From NCBI RefSeq assembly GCF_030764225.1, contig NZ_JASAXH010000005.1: a stretch of DNA of 64,000 nucleotides. The stretch is one strand, 5' to 3'. The stretch is from Phocoenobacter atlanticus. GTDB taxonomy: Bacteria > Pseudomonadota > Gammaproteobacteria > Enterobacterales > Pasteurellaceae. This document shows, in pieces, positions 8,970 through 18,028 of the stretch (positions are counted from its first letter, which is position 1; every line of letters starts with the position of its first letter). The position numbers and the translations under genes were made by a program. The notes under the pieces were generated by a model that made no database searches, was not told where the DNA came from, and saw only the letters and a list, made by a program, of their open reading frames with translations.

Positions 8970-9157
8970 CCCCCTCCCTAACCCTCCCCCGCAAGCGGAG
9001 GAGGGGATTTTAAAATCGCTCTCTCATTGTAGAAGAAGATCTTAAATTTCTCCCTCTGCTTGTGAGGGAAAGGATCTTAAAATTCCTCCCTCCGCTTGTG
9101 AGGGAAAGGATCTTAAAATTCCTCCCTCCGCTTGCGGGGGGAGGCTAGGAGGGGGGA
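8970..9157. repeat. GC-rich intergenic repeat, copy B, expanded with tandem units
   Basis: Outer arms as in copy A (left arm 8970-9006 with GCAAGCGGAGGAGGGG; right arm with CCGCTTGCGGGGGGAGG ending 9157). Between them a unit of 35-36 bases is tandemly repeated: 9042-9076, 9077-9112 and a third, variant unit from 9113 that becomes the right arm. Each unit holds CTCCCTC-C/T-GCTTGTGAGGGAAAGGATC. The element fills the aroC-mepA gap. The tandem expansion suggests slippage or unequal exchange within the arm. Confidence 0.8.
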
Positions 9158-9175
9158 AGAACAATAGGAAATTAA

Positions 9176-9982
9176 ATGAAATTATTAAAAATATTTGCCA
9201 TTACAATGGCAGTGATCACCTCCGTGAATGCGAGTGACTGGGAAAAAATAACATCACCAGTACAAGGTAAAATGCAATCTATCGGAAGTTATTCTAATGG
9301 TTGCATTATTGGTGCCACTCCTCTTGCCTTAAAAGGGCAGGGTTACCAAGTTATTCGTTCTTATAAAAATCGTTTTTATGGACATAAAAACTTAGTCAAT
9401 TTTATTCAGCGGTTAGGCAAAAATGCAAAAAAAGAAGGGCTATCAACTGTTTTAGTTGGTGATATGGGAATGCCTGCAGGAGGACGATTTTCTTCAGGAC
9501 ACGCAAGTCATCAAACAGGGTTAGATGCAGATATTTGGTTACGTTTTGGTGCATTGAGTGATAAAGAAGCCCAACACCCAACCGCAACAGTAATGGTAAC
9601 AGGAAAGCAAGTAAATAGTAATTGGACTGAAAATCAAGCAAGCTTAATTCGTCTTGCAGCACAAGACAGTAATGTCGCAAGAATTTTTGTGAATCCTGCA
9701 ATTAAAGTAAAACTGTGTCAAACCGCAAAAGGTGATCGTTCGTGGTTACGTAAAGTTCGCCCTTGGTTTGGACACACGGCACATATGCACGTACGTTTAA
9801 CTTGTCCTGAAAATTCAAAAGATTGTAAAAATCAATCAGTTATACCCGCAGGAGAAGGTTGTGATGCAACGCTTTACTCGTGGTTTAAACCACGAAAACC
9901 GTCTAAGCACAAAAAGAAAAGAGCATTACCAACACCACCATTTCAGTGTCAAATGGTATTATCTTCAAAAGGTTTAAATTAG
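9176..9982 (+). CDS. mepA: Penicillin-insensitive murein DD-endopeptidase
   Basis: Periplasmic zinc peptidase (LAS family) that cuts D-Ala-meso-DAP crosslinks in peptidoglycan. A signal peptide of about 19 residues (cut after VNA-S) precedes the mature domain. Zinc/catalytic motifs visible: GRFSSGHASHQTGLDADIW (the H-x6-D pattern, about residues 103-121) and WFGHTAHMHVRLTC near residue 200, plus paired cysteines typical of MepA. 268 residues compare with 274 in E. coli. AGGA stands 9 bases before the ATG. It follows aroC as in other Pasteurellaceae. Confidence 0.94.
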   Translation: MKLLKIFAITMAVITSVNASDWEKITSPVQGKMQSIGSYSNGCIIGATPLALKGQGYQVIRSYKNRFYGHKNLVNFIQRLGKNAKKEGLSTVLVGDMGMPAGGRFSSGHASHQTGLDADIWLRFGALSDKEAQHPTATVMVTGKQVNSNWTENQASLIRLAAQDSNVARIFVNPAIKVKLCQTAKGDRSWLRKVRPWFGHTAHMHVRLTCPENSKDCKNQSVIPAGEGCDATLYSWFKPRKPSKHKKKRALPTPPFQCQMVLSSKGLN

Positions 9983-9995
9983 TTTTTATTTGATG

Positions 9996-11906
9996 ATGCG
10001 TTTATTTATAGCAGAAAAACCTAGCCTTGCACGAGCCATTGCTGATGTCTTGCCTAAGCCTCATAAAAGAGGGGATGGCTTTATTACGTGTGGAGAAAAT
10101 GATGTGGTTACTTGGTGTATCGGTCACTTGTTGGAGCAGGCTGAACCTGATGCTTACGATGAACGTTATAAAAAATGGCGAATGGAACATTTGCCGATCA
10201 TTCCTCAAAAATGGCAATGGTTTCCTAAAAAAAATACCGTAAAACAGTTTAAAGTGGTAGAAAGGCTAGTAAAAAAAGCGGATATTTTGGTTAACGCAGG
10301 TGACCCTGATAGAGAAGGGCAATTATTAGTTGATGAAATTTTTGGCTATATGAATTTTTCTGCTGAAAAACGCTCACAAATTCAACGCTGTTTAGTCAGC
10401 GATCTTAACCCTAGTGCAGTTAAGAAAGCCGTAGAAAAATTGCAAAATAATACTCACTTCATACCGCTATCAACTTCAGCATTGGCACGTGCTAGGGCAG
10501 ATTGGCTTTATGGTATTAATATGACACGAGCTTATACCCTTCAAGGGCAACGATCAGGTTATAAAGGAGTATTGTCAGTTGGACGAGTACAAACCCCTGT
10601 ATTGGGTTTGATTGTGCGACGTGATTTAGAAATTGAAAATTTCGTACCAAAAGACTATTTTGAAGTGCTAGCTCACGTGATAGTACCTGAGACTCAAGAA
10701 TGTTTTACCGCACAATGGAAACCAAGTAAAGCCTGTGAAGATTATCAAGATGAGGAAGGACGAGTGCTTTCTCTTGGATTAGCTGAAAACGTAGTAAAAC
10801 GTATTGCCAATCAGCCTGCCATAGTAACGGATTATCAAAATAAACTTGAAAAAGAAACCGCACCTTTACCTTATTCCCTTTCTGTATTGCAAATTGAAGC
10901 AGCACGCCGTTTTGGTCTTTCTGCTCAATCCGTACTTGATATTTGCCAAAAATTGTATGAAACCCATAAATTGATCACTTACCCTCGTTCTGATAACCGT
11001 TATTTACCAAAAGAGCATTATGGTGATCGTTTTAAAGTGACTAATGCGATTTCACAACATCTGACTGAATACCAAAATTTACCAGAAATAGTTGATTTAG
11101 AAATTAAAAATCGTTGTTGGAATGATAAAAAAGTAGAAGCGCACCACGCTATTATTCCAACGGCTCGTACGGGTAATATTCGTTTAACTGAAAATGAAAA
11201 ACAGGTTTATCAGCTTATTGCTCGACAATACTTAATGCAATTTTGCCCTGAGGCAGAATATCGCAAAGCAAAAATTACGTTAGAAATTGCAGGCGGTACT
11301 TTTATTGCTCAAGAACGAAATTTAGTGGTAGCAGGTTGGAAAGCATTGCAAGGAAAAGAAGACAACAATGAAATCAATGAAAATACGTTACCTATAGTTA
11401 AAAAATCACAAGAATTACATTGTGAAAAAGGCGAAGTTTTAAGTAAGAAGACAACACCGCCACGCTATTTTTCTGATGCCACCTTACTTTCAGCAATGAC
11501 GGGTATCGCACGTTTTGTACAAGATAAAGAGTTAAAAAAAATCTTACGAGAAACGGATGGTTTAGGCACAGAAGCAACCAGAGCAGGGATCATTGAATTA
11601 TTGTTTAAACGTGGTTTTTTAACCAAAAAAGGCAGACAAATTCACAGCACAGAAGCAGGACGAATTTTAATTCAAGCCTTACCAGAAGTGGCAACTATTC
11701 CTGATATGACTGCATATTGGGAAATGCAACTAAACGGAATAAGTAAAAAACAGACCACTTATCAAAACTTTATGTCTGATCTTACGCAAAAGTTACCTCA
11801 TTTATTGAACAGCCCAAATCAACAAATTTTGCAAAATTTAAGTAAAATCACACCGCGTACTAAACCCAGATATAGCACTAAAAAATCTAACAAGCGGTTA
11901 GGGTAG
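9996..11906 (+). CDS. topB: DNA topoisomerase III
   Basis: Type IA topoisomerase that decatenates DNA through single-strand passage, working with RecQ-type helicases. The TOPRIM domain shows E7 in IAEKPS and DPDRE at residues 103-107; the active-site tyrosine is in LITYPRSD near residue 328. Long identical-looking stretches to E. coli TopB include ARARADWLYGINMTRAY and LSVGRVQTPVLGLIVRRD. No C-terminal zinc fingers, as usual for TopB. Two further in-frame ATG codons lie directly upstream (9990, 9993); MRLFIAEKPS is the family start. The coding region ends with a USS (11890-11898). Confidence 0.96.
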   Translation: MRLFIAEKPSLARAIADVLPKPHKRGDGFITCGENDVVTWCIGHLLEQAEPDAYDERYKKWRMEHLPIIPQKWQWFPKKNTVKQFKVVERLVKKADILVNAGDPDREGQLLVDEIFGYMNFSAEKRSQIQRCLVSDLNPSAVKKAVEKLQNNTHFIPLSTSALARARADWLYGINMTRAYTLQGQRSGYKGVLSVGRVQTPVLGLIVRRDLEIENFVPKDYFEVLAHVIVPETQECFTAQWKPSKACEDYQDEEGRVLSLGLAENVVKRIANQPAIVTDYQNKLEKETAPLPYSLSVLQIEAARRFGLSAQSVLDICQKLYETHKLITYPRSDNRYLPKEHYGDRFKVTNAISQHLTEYQNLPEIVDLEIKNRCWNDKKVEAHHAIIPTARTGNIRLTENEKQVYQLIARQYLMQFCPEAEYRKAKITLEIAGGTFIAQERNLVVAGWKALQGKEDNNEINENTLPIVKKSQELHCEKGEVLSKKTTPPRYFSDATLLSAMTGIARFVQDKELKKILRETDGLGTEATRAGIIELLFKRGFLTKKGRQIHSTEAGRILIQALPEVATIPDMTAYWEMQLNGISKKQTTYQNFMSDLTQKLPHLLNSPNQQILQNLSKITPRTKPRYSTKKSNKRLG

Positions 11907-12174
11907 ATACATACTTTTAATTATTTATTTTTTAAGATTAATAGCGGTAACTTTTCAAAAAGGATAATAATATAAATTATACCGTTTTCAAAAGGTGAAT
12001 AATGCTTTAACCAGTCTAATTTTACATAACCAAAATTTTTTATATTCCCAGCCTTTTGTAACAGATAGAAAAAAATAGGTATCCATAAGGGCATGTTATT
12101 TACTGATCTGATCGTAAAAATAGCATTTAGTTCAATTTAAAATGATCTTGTTCTGAACATCCTTAGCAATGAAC

Positions 12175-12203
12175 TTACATATTTTGTTCTAATTTGATAT
12201 AAT
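12175..12203 (+). promoter_or_regulatory. Sigma-70-like promoter of the molybdenum-cofactor operon
   Basis: TTACAT (12175-12180) and TATAAT (12198-12203) are spaced by 17 bases, about 100 bases before the moeA start. This is the best promoter in the 400-base topB-moeA gap. The rest of 11907-12304 is AT-rich; I see no Fnr box, ModE site or Moco-riboswitch-like structure that I can support. Confidence 0.5.
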
Positions 12204-12304
12204 TATGCTCCTTTGTTTGCTGATTTAATTTACTCAAATAATAAATAGATTTAGTAGACAAGTTTCTAAGAAAATTTTTTAATTTCAAATATGGATAAAT
12301 AAAT

Positions 12305-13537
12305 ATGATTCACGTTGAAGATCTGCGTCGCATTATTATTGAAGATATAAACAGTATTCCAAAGAAAACCGAATCAGAAAGTGTAGCATTGTTAAATGCG
12401 ATTGGGAGTGTGTTAAGCGAAGATATTGTGTCAGACATCAATATTCCAACGTCATCAGTATCCGCAATGGATGGCTATGCATTACATTCAAGTGAGCAAA
12501 ATTTTCAAGAAAAAAGTGAATTTGTGTGTATTGGAGAATCTATCGCAGGAAAACCATTTAGTGGCGTGCTAGGTTCTGGTGAATGCGTACGTATTATGAC
12601 GGGGGCGGTTATTCCTGAAAATACTGATTGCGTGGTAATGCAAGAGAATGTTCAGCGTGAAGAAACAGAAAATAAAATCACAATTAAGCTAATGAAAACG
12701 CAACCTTTGGGCAATAATATCCGTCGTGAAGGCGAGGAAGTGTCTAAGGGGTTAGCGGTATTAAAAGCAGGGCATTGTATTTCTGTTACCGACATTCCGT
12801 TATTAGCAAGTGTGGGCTGTGGTTCAGTCAATGTTTATAAGCCATTAAAAATCGCGGTTTTCTCAACAGGCGATGAATTGCGTGAAGCGGGCGAAGTATT
12901 ACAAAAAGGGCAAATCTACGATTCAAACCGTCCAACCGTGAAAGCATTATTACAATCTTTCCCTGTGATCATCAATGATTACGGCATTATCAAAGACAAC
13001 CCTGATGAAATCAGTCGTATTTTAGAAAAAGCAGCGAGCGAAAATGATATCGTGGTAACCTCTGGTGGCGTGTCTGTTGGGGATTATGATTTCTTAAAAG
13101 ATTGCGTGAGCAAACTGGGTAATATCGTGCAATATAAAGTTGCATTAAAACCAGGCAAACCTTTTGTGTTTGGTCATTTAGGCAAGGCTCGCTACTTTGG
13201 CTTACCGGGTAATCCACTTTCAACCACAATCAGTGCAACCCTATTCTTATTACCCGCTATTTATCAATATTTTGGTGTAACTTTACCGAAATTAAGTGTA
13301 AAAGCAAAATTAGGCAATGAAATTAAACGTCGTTCAGGTCGTACTGAATTACAACGTGGTTTTGTTGAGAAAGACGCAAATAATGATTGGGTGGTTTACA
13401 CGCAATTCTCACAAGATTCACACCGTATTTATCAGTTAAGCCAAGCAAATGCATTTGTCTATTTGCCAGCAGAGAAAGCTGAATTTGAAAAAGAGGAATA
13501 TGTTGAGATTTTCCCTTTAAACGGCAAATTTTTGTAG
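12305..13537 (+). CDS. moeA: Molybdopterin molybdenumtransferase MoeA
   Basis: Inserts molybdate into adenylylated molybdopterin, releasing AMP. The 410 residues carry the MoeA core: SVSAMDGYAL near residue 53, GECVRIMTGAVIPENTDCVVMQE near residue 95, RREGEEV, and the MoCF-biosynthesis motif VVTSGGVSVGDYDF near residue 245, then GLPGNPLST. It is the first gene of a compact eight-gene run ending at 17924, with gaps of 3-20 bases or overlaps throughout. That order (moeA-moaA-moaB-mobA-moaC-moaD-moaE-moeB) puts most of the pathway under one promoter. Confidence 0.95.
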   Translation: MIHVEDLRRIIIEDINSIPKKTESESVALLNAIGSVLSEDIVSDINIPTSSVSAMDGYALHSSEQNFQEKSEFVCIGESIAGKPFSGVLGSGECVRIMTGAVIPENTDCVVMQENVQREETENKITIKLMKTQPLGNNIRREGEEVSKGLAVLKAGHCISVTDIPLLASVGCGSVNVYKPLKIAVFSTGDELREAGEVLQKGQIYDSNRPTVKALLQSFPVIINDYGIIKDNPDEISRILEKAASENDIVVTSGGVSVGDYDFLKDCVSKLGNIVQYKVALKPGKPFVFGHLGKARYFGLPGNPLSTTISATLFLLPAIYQYFGVTLPKLSVKAKLGNEIKRRSGRTELQRGFVEKDANNDWVVYTQFSQDSHRIYQLSQANAFVYLPAEKAEFEKEEYVEIFPLNGKFL

Positions 13538-13545
13538 AGGTGTAA

Positions 13546-14553
13546 ATGAAAAATCTTACCGAGTCTGATAATAAATCAGCCCCTTTAACTGATTTATTTC
13601 AGCGGAGATTGAGTTATTTACGCTTGTCAGTAACCGATTTATGTAATTTTAAATGTAATTATTGCTTGCCTGATGGTTATCAAGGAAAGAAGCCGAAGAA
13701 TGAATTAACGGTGTCTGAAATTGATAATTTGGTTTCAACTTTTGCGGATTTAGGCACAAAGAAGATCCGTTTAACAGGGGGCGAGCCAACGTTAAGAAAA
13801 GACATTAACGAGATTATCCAAGTTTGTCAGCGACCAGAGAATATTGAAAAAGTCGCTTTAACGACTAACGGTTGGAAGTTGGAGCAACATTATAAAAAGT
13901 GGATCGACTCAGGACTGAATCAGATCAATATCAGCGTGGATAGTTTAGACGAAGATACCTTTGAGCAGATCACGGGGCGACGTTCTTTGGGATCGATTTT
14001 AAGAGCAATTGATTTGATAATGGATTATAAGCCGTTACCGATTAAATTGAATGCGGTATTGTTGAAAGAAAGTGGCGTTCAGCAACTTCACAGTGTTTTG
14101 GCATTTATTAAGGATAAACCGATTAGCTTTCGTTTTATTGAGTTAATGCAAACCGCAGAAAATAATTTATTGTTTGAAAATTCGCATTTAAGTGCGAGTC
14201 GCATAGTAAAAATTTTAGAAAGAGAAGGTTGGACGGCATTGCCACGAGGCAAAGACGCAGGTCCAGCCGTAGAATATGCTCACCCTGATTATATGGGAAG
14301 AATGGGCGTGATTGCACCTTATAGCAAAGATTTTTGTAAAAATTGTAATCGTTTAAGAGTAACAGCAATGGGGAACTTGCATTTATGCTTGTTTGACAGT
14401 TGTGCGTTTAATATTCGTCCTTATTTGGCGGATGGTAAGCGGTCAGATTTGATCAATTATTTACAAAATTTAATGCCACAAAAACCAGAAATGCACCATT
14501 TACACGAAAACAATTCTGGCTTAATTACAAATTTATCTATGATTGGAGGATAA
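13546..14553 (+). CDS. moaA: GTP 3',8-cyclase (radical SAM), MoaA
   Basis: Two-cluster radical-SAM enzyme that begins molybdopterin synthesis by converting GTP to 3',8-cyclo-GTP, which MoaC processes further. The N-terminal 4Fe-4S triad is C33, C37, C40 (CNFKCNYC), followed by the SAM-binding TGGEPTLR. The C-terminal cluster cysteines sit in DFCKNCNRLR and in LHLCLFDSC (about residues 264-285). The chain ends in the conserved Gly-Gly needed for activity. GAGG precedes the ATG. The final codons overlap the ribosome-binding site of moaB. Confidence 0.96.
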   Translation: MKNLTESDNKSAPLTDLFQRRLSYLRLSVTDLCNFKCNYCLPDGYQGKKPKNELTVSEIDNLVSTFADLGTKKIRLTGGEPTLRKDINEIIQVCQRPENIEKVALTTNGWKLEQHYKKWIDSGLNQINISVDSLDEDTFEQITGRRSLGSILRAIDLIMDYKPLPIKLNAVLLKESGVQQLHSVLAFIKDKPISFRFIELMQTAENNLLFENSHLSASRIVKILEREGWTALPRGKDAGPAVEYAHPDYMGRMGVIAPYSKDFCKNCNRLRVTAMGNLHLCLFDSCAFNIRPYLADGKRSDLINYLQNLMPQKPEMHHLHENNSGLITNLSMIGG

Positions 14554-14557
14554 CAAA

Positions 14558-15076
14558 ATGCACGATGGTGGAAAACAATTTGAACCATTAAATATTGCAA
14601 TTTTAACGGTATCGGATACTCGCACTTTTGCGGAAGATACGTCAGGCGATTACTTGCAAGAGTCATTATTGAAAGCGGGGCATAATTTATATGAACGTAA
14701 ATTGTGTACCGATCATCTTTATGATATTCGTGCAATCGTAAGTCAATGGATTGCGGATAAAGAATGCCAAGTGGTGATTATCACAGGAGGTACAGGTTTT
14801 TACGATAAAGATATTACCCCTGAGGCAGTAAGCATTTTATTTGATAAAACCGTTGATGGCTTTGGCGAAGTATTCCGTCAATGTTCACAAAATACCGTTC
14901 AATTATCAACGATTCAATCACGTGCCGTAGCAGGTGTGGCAAATCGTACCTTGATTTTTGCCATTCCGGGTTCAACGGGGGCGTGTAAAACAGCGTGGGG
15001 CGATATTTTAGAAAATCAATTAGATGCAAGAACTAAACCTTGCAACTTTGTACCACACGTTAGATTTATCAAATAA
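14558..15076 (+). CDS. moaB: MoaB-family molybdopterin adenylyltransferase
   Basis: MogA/MoaB-fold protein, 172 residues from the ATG at 14558, which is 9 bases after GGAGG at the very end of moaA; an earlier in-frame ATG at 14543 would sit before that site. The molybdopterin-binding motif is VVIITGGTGFYDKDITPEAV near residue 70, followed by FGEVFRQCS and the FAIPGSTGACKTAW loop. E. coli MoaB is catalytically weak, but MoaB is the only MogA-type protein seen in this operon, so it may do the adenylylation here. That is inference. Confidence 0.92.
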   Translation: MHDGGKQFEPLNIAILTVSDTRTFAEDTSGDYLQESLLKAGHNLYERKLCTDHLYDIRAIVSQWIADKECQVVIITGGTGFYDKDITPEAVSILFDKTVDGFGEVFRQCSQNTVQLSTIQSRAVAGVANRTLIFAIPGSTGACKTAWGDILENQLDARTKPCNFVPHVRFIK

Positions 15077-15094
15077 TTGTCGTAAAGAGTAATA

Positions 15095-15727
15095 ATGAAT
15101 AAATTAGCACATATCGCCATTTTAGCAGGTGGCAACAGCCGCCGAATGGGGCAGAACAAAGCACAGCTACTTTTTGAAGGTGAAACTTTGCTTTCAAGAT
15201 TGGTGCAAGACGCTCGTCAATTAGGCTTAGCCACTTTTGTATGTGCTGATGATTACACTTATTCAGAAATTGCAACACATCATATTACGTTATCCCCTGA
15301 TCTATTATTGAATAAATCAGGGGCATTATCTGCCATTCAACCTGTGTTAGAGCAGAGCTATTTAGCAAATCATCAGTGGTTGTGGGTATATAGTTGTGAT
15401 GCGTTGTTGTTACCATCAGAAATTATTGATTTATTTCAGCAAGCGATCGATGAAATCGATGCAAATCAAGATACGCAAACTAAAACCATTTTATTAAAAA
15501 ATCACAAATTATTGCCATTGGTGGGTTTATATCACACATCGTTGGCAAAGGATTTAAAAGATTATTTGTTAGCTGGCAATCGTCGAGTAATGCCGTTTTG
15601 TGATCAATTTAAGATGAAAGAAATTGAATTGCCAGATTCTGTGAGTTTATGTTGTAATTTTAATACGCCAGAGCAGTTTGAGAATGCAAAGCAACAGTAC
15701 ACGCAATATAGAAAAAATATAGGTTAA
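15095..15727 (+). CDS. mobA: Molybdenum cofactor guanylyltransferase
   Basis: Attaches GMP to Moco to form the bis-guanine dinucleotide cofactor used by DMSO-reductase-family enzymes such as the TorZ-type enzyme encoded next door. The 210 residues show the nucleotidyltransferase signature LAGGNSRRMGQNKAQL at residues 9-24 and a WVYSCDALLLP metal-binding motif in place of the usual PCDTP. The conserved aspartate is kept within SCD. Near the end NFNTPEQ matches the family. Same operon as the moa genes. Confidence 0.92.
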   Translation: MNKLAHIAILAGGNSRRMGQNKAQLLFEGETLLSRLVQDARQLGLATFVCADDYTYSEIATHHITLSPDLLLNKSGALSAIQPVLEQSYLANHQWLWVYSCDALLLPSEIIDLFQQAIDEIDANQDTQTKTILLKNHKLLPLVGLYHTSLAKDLKDYLLAGNRRVMPFCDQFKMKEIELPDSVSLCCNFNTPEQFENAKQQYTQYRKNIG

Positions 15728-15731
15728 AATA

Positions 15732-16208
15732 ATGAATTTTACGCATTTAGATAATAATGGAAATGCAAATATGGTGGGCGTGAGCAATAAAGTTGCCACA
15801 CACCGCACAGCCAAAGCGATGGCCAAAATCCGTTTTCCACAAGATATTTATCAAATTATTTTGGAAAATGATCGTCAAACCCCAAAAGGCTCAATCGAAG
15901 GTATTGCACGAATTGCGGGGATTATGGGGGCAAAACAGACGTCAAATTTAATTCCACTTTGCCATCCATTACCTTTGGAAAAATGCGAAGTCTCTTTTGA
16001 ATATTCAGAAACAGAGCCTGTTTTAACCATTTATACCTCTGCGGAAGTTACCCATAAAACAGGGATTGAAATGGAAGCCTTAACCGCTGCTAGCGTGGCG
16101 GCTTTAACGGTTTATGATATGTGTAAAGCATTGACACACAATATGATTATTGAAGATATTCGCTTATTAGAAAAAACAGGGGGCAAAAAAGATGTCTGTA
16201 TCAAATAA
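15732..16208 (+). CDS. moaC: Cyclic pyranopterin monophosphate synthase MoaC
   Basis: Converts the MoaA product to cyclic pyranopterin monophosphate. The 158 residues match the family and show MVGVSNKVATHRTAKA near residue 14, ARIAGIMGAKQTSNLIPLCHPLPL with the catalytic-pocket residues near 55-78, TGIEMEALTAASVAALTVYDMCKAL, and a final KTGGKKD. It overlaps moaD by 17 bases, suggesting coupled translation. Confidence 0.96.
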   Translation: MNFTHLDNNGNANMVGVSNKVATHRTAKAMAKIRFPQDIYQIILENDRQTPKGSIEGIARIAGIMGAKQTSNLIPLCHPLPLEKCEVSFEYSETEPVLTIYTSAEVTHKTGIEMEALTAASVAALTVYDMCKALTHNMIIEDIRLLEKTGGKKDVCIK

Positions 16209-16449
16209 TACCTTTAAAATTTTATATTTTGCTGTTTTTCAAGAAAAAGCGAATAAAGCAGAAGAAATACGCCCGTTAAGTGACAACCTAACCGCTGAAA
16301 TGTTGTTTAGCAATATTTGTGCAGAGCTAGGTGTTGAATTATCTCAAAAACAAGTGCGAGTGAGCGTGAATCATCAGTTTACCCCTTGGGATACGGTAAT
16401 TATGCCAAATGATATCGTAGCGTTTATTCCACCAGTAGCAGGGGGTTAA
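16192..16449 (+). CDS. moaD: Molybdopterin synthase sulfur-carrier subunit MoaD
   Basis: An 85-residue ubiquitin-fold protein ending in PPVAGG; the terminal Gly-Gly is adenylylated by MoeB and thiocarboxylated to deliver sulfur to MoaE. It overlaps the end of moaC and lies two bases before moaE. The rhodanese domain of the downstream MoeB-like protein could be the sulfur donor. Confidence 0.94.
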   Translation: MSVSNNTFKILYFAVFQEKANKAEEIRPLSDNLTAEMLFSNICAELGVELSQKQVRVSVNHQFTPWDTVIMPNDIVAFIPPVAGG

Positions 16450-16451
16450 CA

Positions 16452-16877
16452 ATGTTTTTAATTAAATCCGAAGAATTTGATATTGAAAGCTATAAAAAAG
16501 CGCTACGTTTAGATGAATGTGGCGGTTATTGTAGTTTTGAAGGTTGGGTAAGAAATCATAATAACGACAATCAAGTGCGTGGATTGGAATACAGTGCGTA
16601 TGAAGAATTAGCCGTTGTGACAGGCGAGAAAATTGTTGCCAAAGCAAAAGAGCTATTTGATATTGAAGAGGCAATTTGTATTCATCGCGTGGGTAAATTA
16701 GCGATTGGCGATTTAGCGGTGTGGGTTGGCGTGAGTGCCAAACATCGTGGGGCAACCTTTGAGGCTTGTCAGTATATTATCAATACTTTGAAAGCCGATG
16801 TGCCGATTTGGAAAAAAGAGTTTTATTTAGACAAAGAAACGCACGAGTGGGTTTCAAATATTGAGAGCCGACCTTAG
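16452..16877 (+). CDS. moaE: Molybdopterin synthase catalytic subunit MoaE
   Basis: Large subunit of MPT synthase, which adds two sulfurs from MoaD thiocarboxylate to precursor Z. The 141 residues show GGYCSFEGWVRNHN near residue 20, LEYSAYEELA, the IHRVGKLAIGDLAVWVGVSAKHRGATFEACQ block, and the active-site lysine in VPIWKKEFY. Same operon, 3 bases before the MoeB-like gene. Confidence 0.95.
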   Translation: MFLIKSEEFDIESYKKALRLDECGGYCSFEGWVRNHNNDNQVRGLEYSAYEELAVVTGEKIVAKAKELFDIEEAICIHRVGKLAIGDLAVWVGVSAKHRGATFEACQYIINTLKADVPIWKKEFYLDKETHEWVSNIESRP

Positions 16878-16880
16878 TTT

Positions 16881-17924
16881 ATGCAACATTCAACCCTTGA
16901 TGTTTCTCGTCAATTACTTGTAAAAGGAATGACGCAAGAAAAACAGCAGAAGTTAAATAACAGTCGAGTATTAGTCATTGGTGCTGGAGGGCTAGCAACA
17001 ACGGCGGTCAGTTATTTAGCAATGTCAGGTATTGGGCATATTACGATTGTCGATTATGATGATATTGAACCAAGTAATTTGCACCGTCAAACGTTGTTTA
17101 CCCAAAATGATTTAGGTAACAATAAAGCAGAAACGGTTAAGCAATATTTATTGGCACGTAATCCGCAGTTAGATGTAAAAGCCATCGGTTCGTCATTAGA
17201 TGTGCAAACATTATTACGTTTAATCTCACAATATGATGTGGTGTTAGATTGTACCGATATGTTGTCTTTTAGCTATATGCTAAATGATGTCGCGATTTTA
17301 CGCCAAATCCCCGTTATTTTTGCAAATGCCTCTGCAATGACAGGGCAACTATTTACGATGATCCCACAACAAGATCAGCCATTTAGCTGTTTCCGTTGTA
17401 TGTGGCCAGAAGGTGTAGAAGTAACAGGAAGTTGCGATATTCTTGGCGTATTAGGACCAGTTCCTGGTACGATGGGTTGTTTGCAAGCCTTAGAAGCGAT
17501 TAAGCTACTTTCAGGATTTTATCCTGTGGCAGAAAGTACACTTTATCATTTTGATTTTTATTCGTTGAGTTTAAATAAAATTACTATTCCTTTTGATCAC
17601 GATTGTTGTCATTCGCAGAATGATAAAGCGATTGTTGAGCGATATACAGCAAATTTAGTTTTTCAAGGGGAATTAAGCGAAGCATTGGAACAGGGCTATG
17701 AAATTATTGATATTCGTCGAGAAAATGAAATTAAAGTAAATCCTTGTGAGTATGCGACAGCCCATTTTACGCCAGATCAATTATTAGATAATCCAAGTGA
17801 TTTTCTATCAAAGTCTAAATCCTATATTTTTATTTGTAGCAATGGTACAAGAAGTAAAAGTCTTGTGAAATATTTACAATATAGTGGATTTAGTCAAACG
17901 TTTACTTATCAAGAAGATTGGTAA
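16881..17924 (+). CDS. moeB: MoeB-like MoaD adenylyltransferase fused to a rhodanese domain
   Basis: E1-like enzyme that adenylylates the C-terminus of MoaD. The ThiF/MoeB domain has the nucleotide loop GAGGLATTAV near residue 35, DYDDIEPSNLHRQ, and zinc cysteines CFRC (170-173) and CC (242-243). Unlike E. coli MoeB (about 249 residues), this protein has 347: a C-terminal rhodanese domain (about 255-347) ends with the loop CSNGTRS, with C319 as candidate persulfide cysteine. The layout matches MOCS3/MoeBR, so one chain may both activate and sulfurate MoaD. Last gene of the operon. Confidence 0.9.
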   Translation: MQHSTLDVSRQLLVKGMTQEKQQKLNNSRVLVIGAGGLATTAVSYLAMSGIGHITIVDYDDIEPSNLHRQTLFTQNDLGNNKAETVKQYLLARNPQLDVKAIGSSLDVQTLLRLISQYDVVLDCTDMLSFSYMLNDVAILRQIPVIFANASAMTGQLFTMIPQQDQPFSCFRCMWPEGVEVTGSCDILGVLGPVPGTMGCLQALEAIKLLSGFYPVAESTLYHFDFYSLSLNKITIPFDHDCCHSQNDKAIVERYTANLVFQGELSEALEQGYEIIDIRRENEIKVNPCEYATAHFTPDQLLDNPSDFLSKSKSYIFICSNGTRSKSLVKYLQYSGFSQTFTYQEDW

Positions 17925-17935
17925 AGTTTGTAGAG

Positions 17936-17991
17936 TAAGCGGTAATATTTTCCATAAAATTTGCAAATTTTATTCAAAATGTAACCGCTTA
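17936..17991 (+). terminator. Inverted USS pair after the Moco operon
   Basis: TAAGCGGT (17936-17943) and ACCGCTTA (17984-17991) face each other just past the moeB stop, enclosing the palindrome AAAATTTGCAAATTTT. Facing uptake-signal cores act as terminator stems in Pasteurellaceae; this is a plausible, imperfect one without a clear T-run. Confidence 0.4.
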
Positions 17992-18028
17992 TAATAGAAG
18001 CGATACTTTATTATTAAACAAAGATTAT

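Noticed and set aside
9042..9144. Regular tandem units between aroC and mepA as a CRISPR array
   Set aside because: Units are directly adjacent with no unique spacers; they are internal duplications of a GC-rich repeat element.
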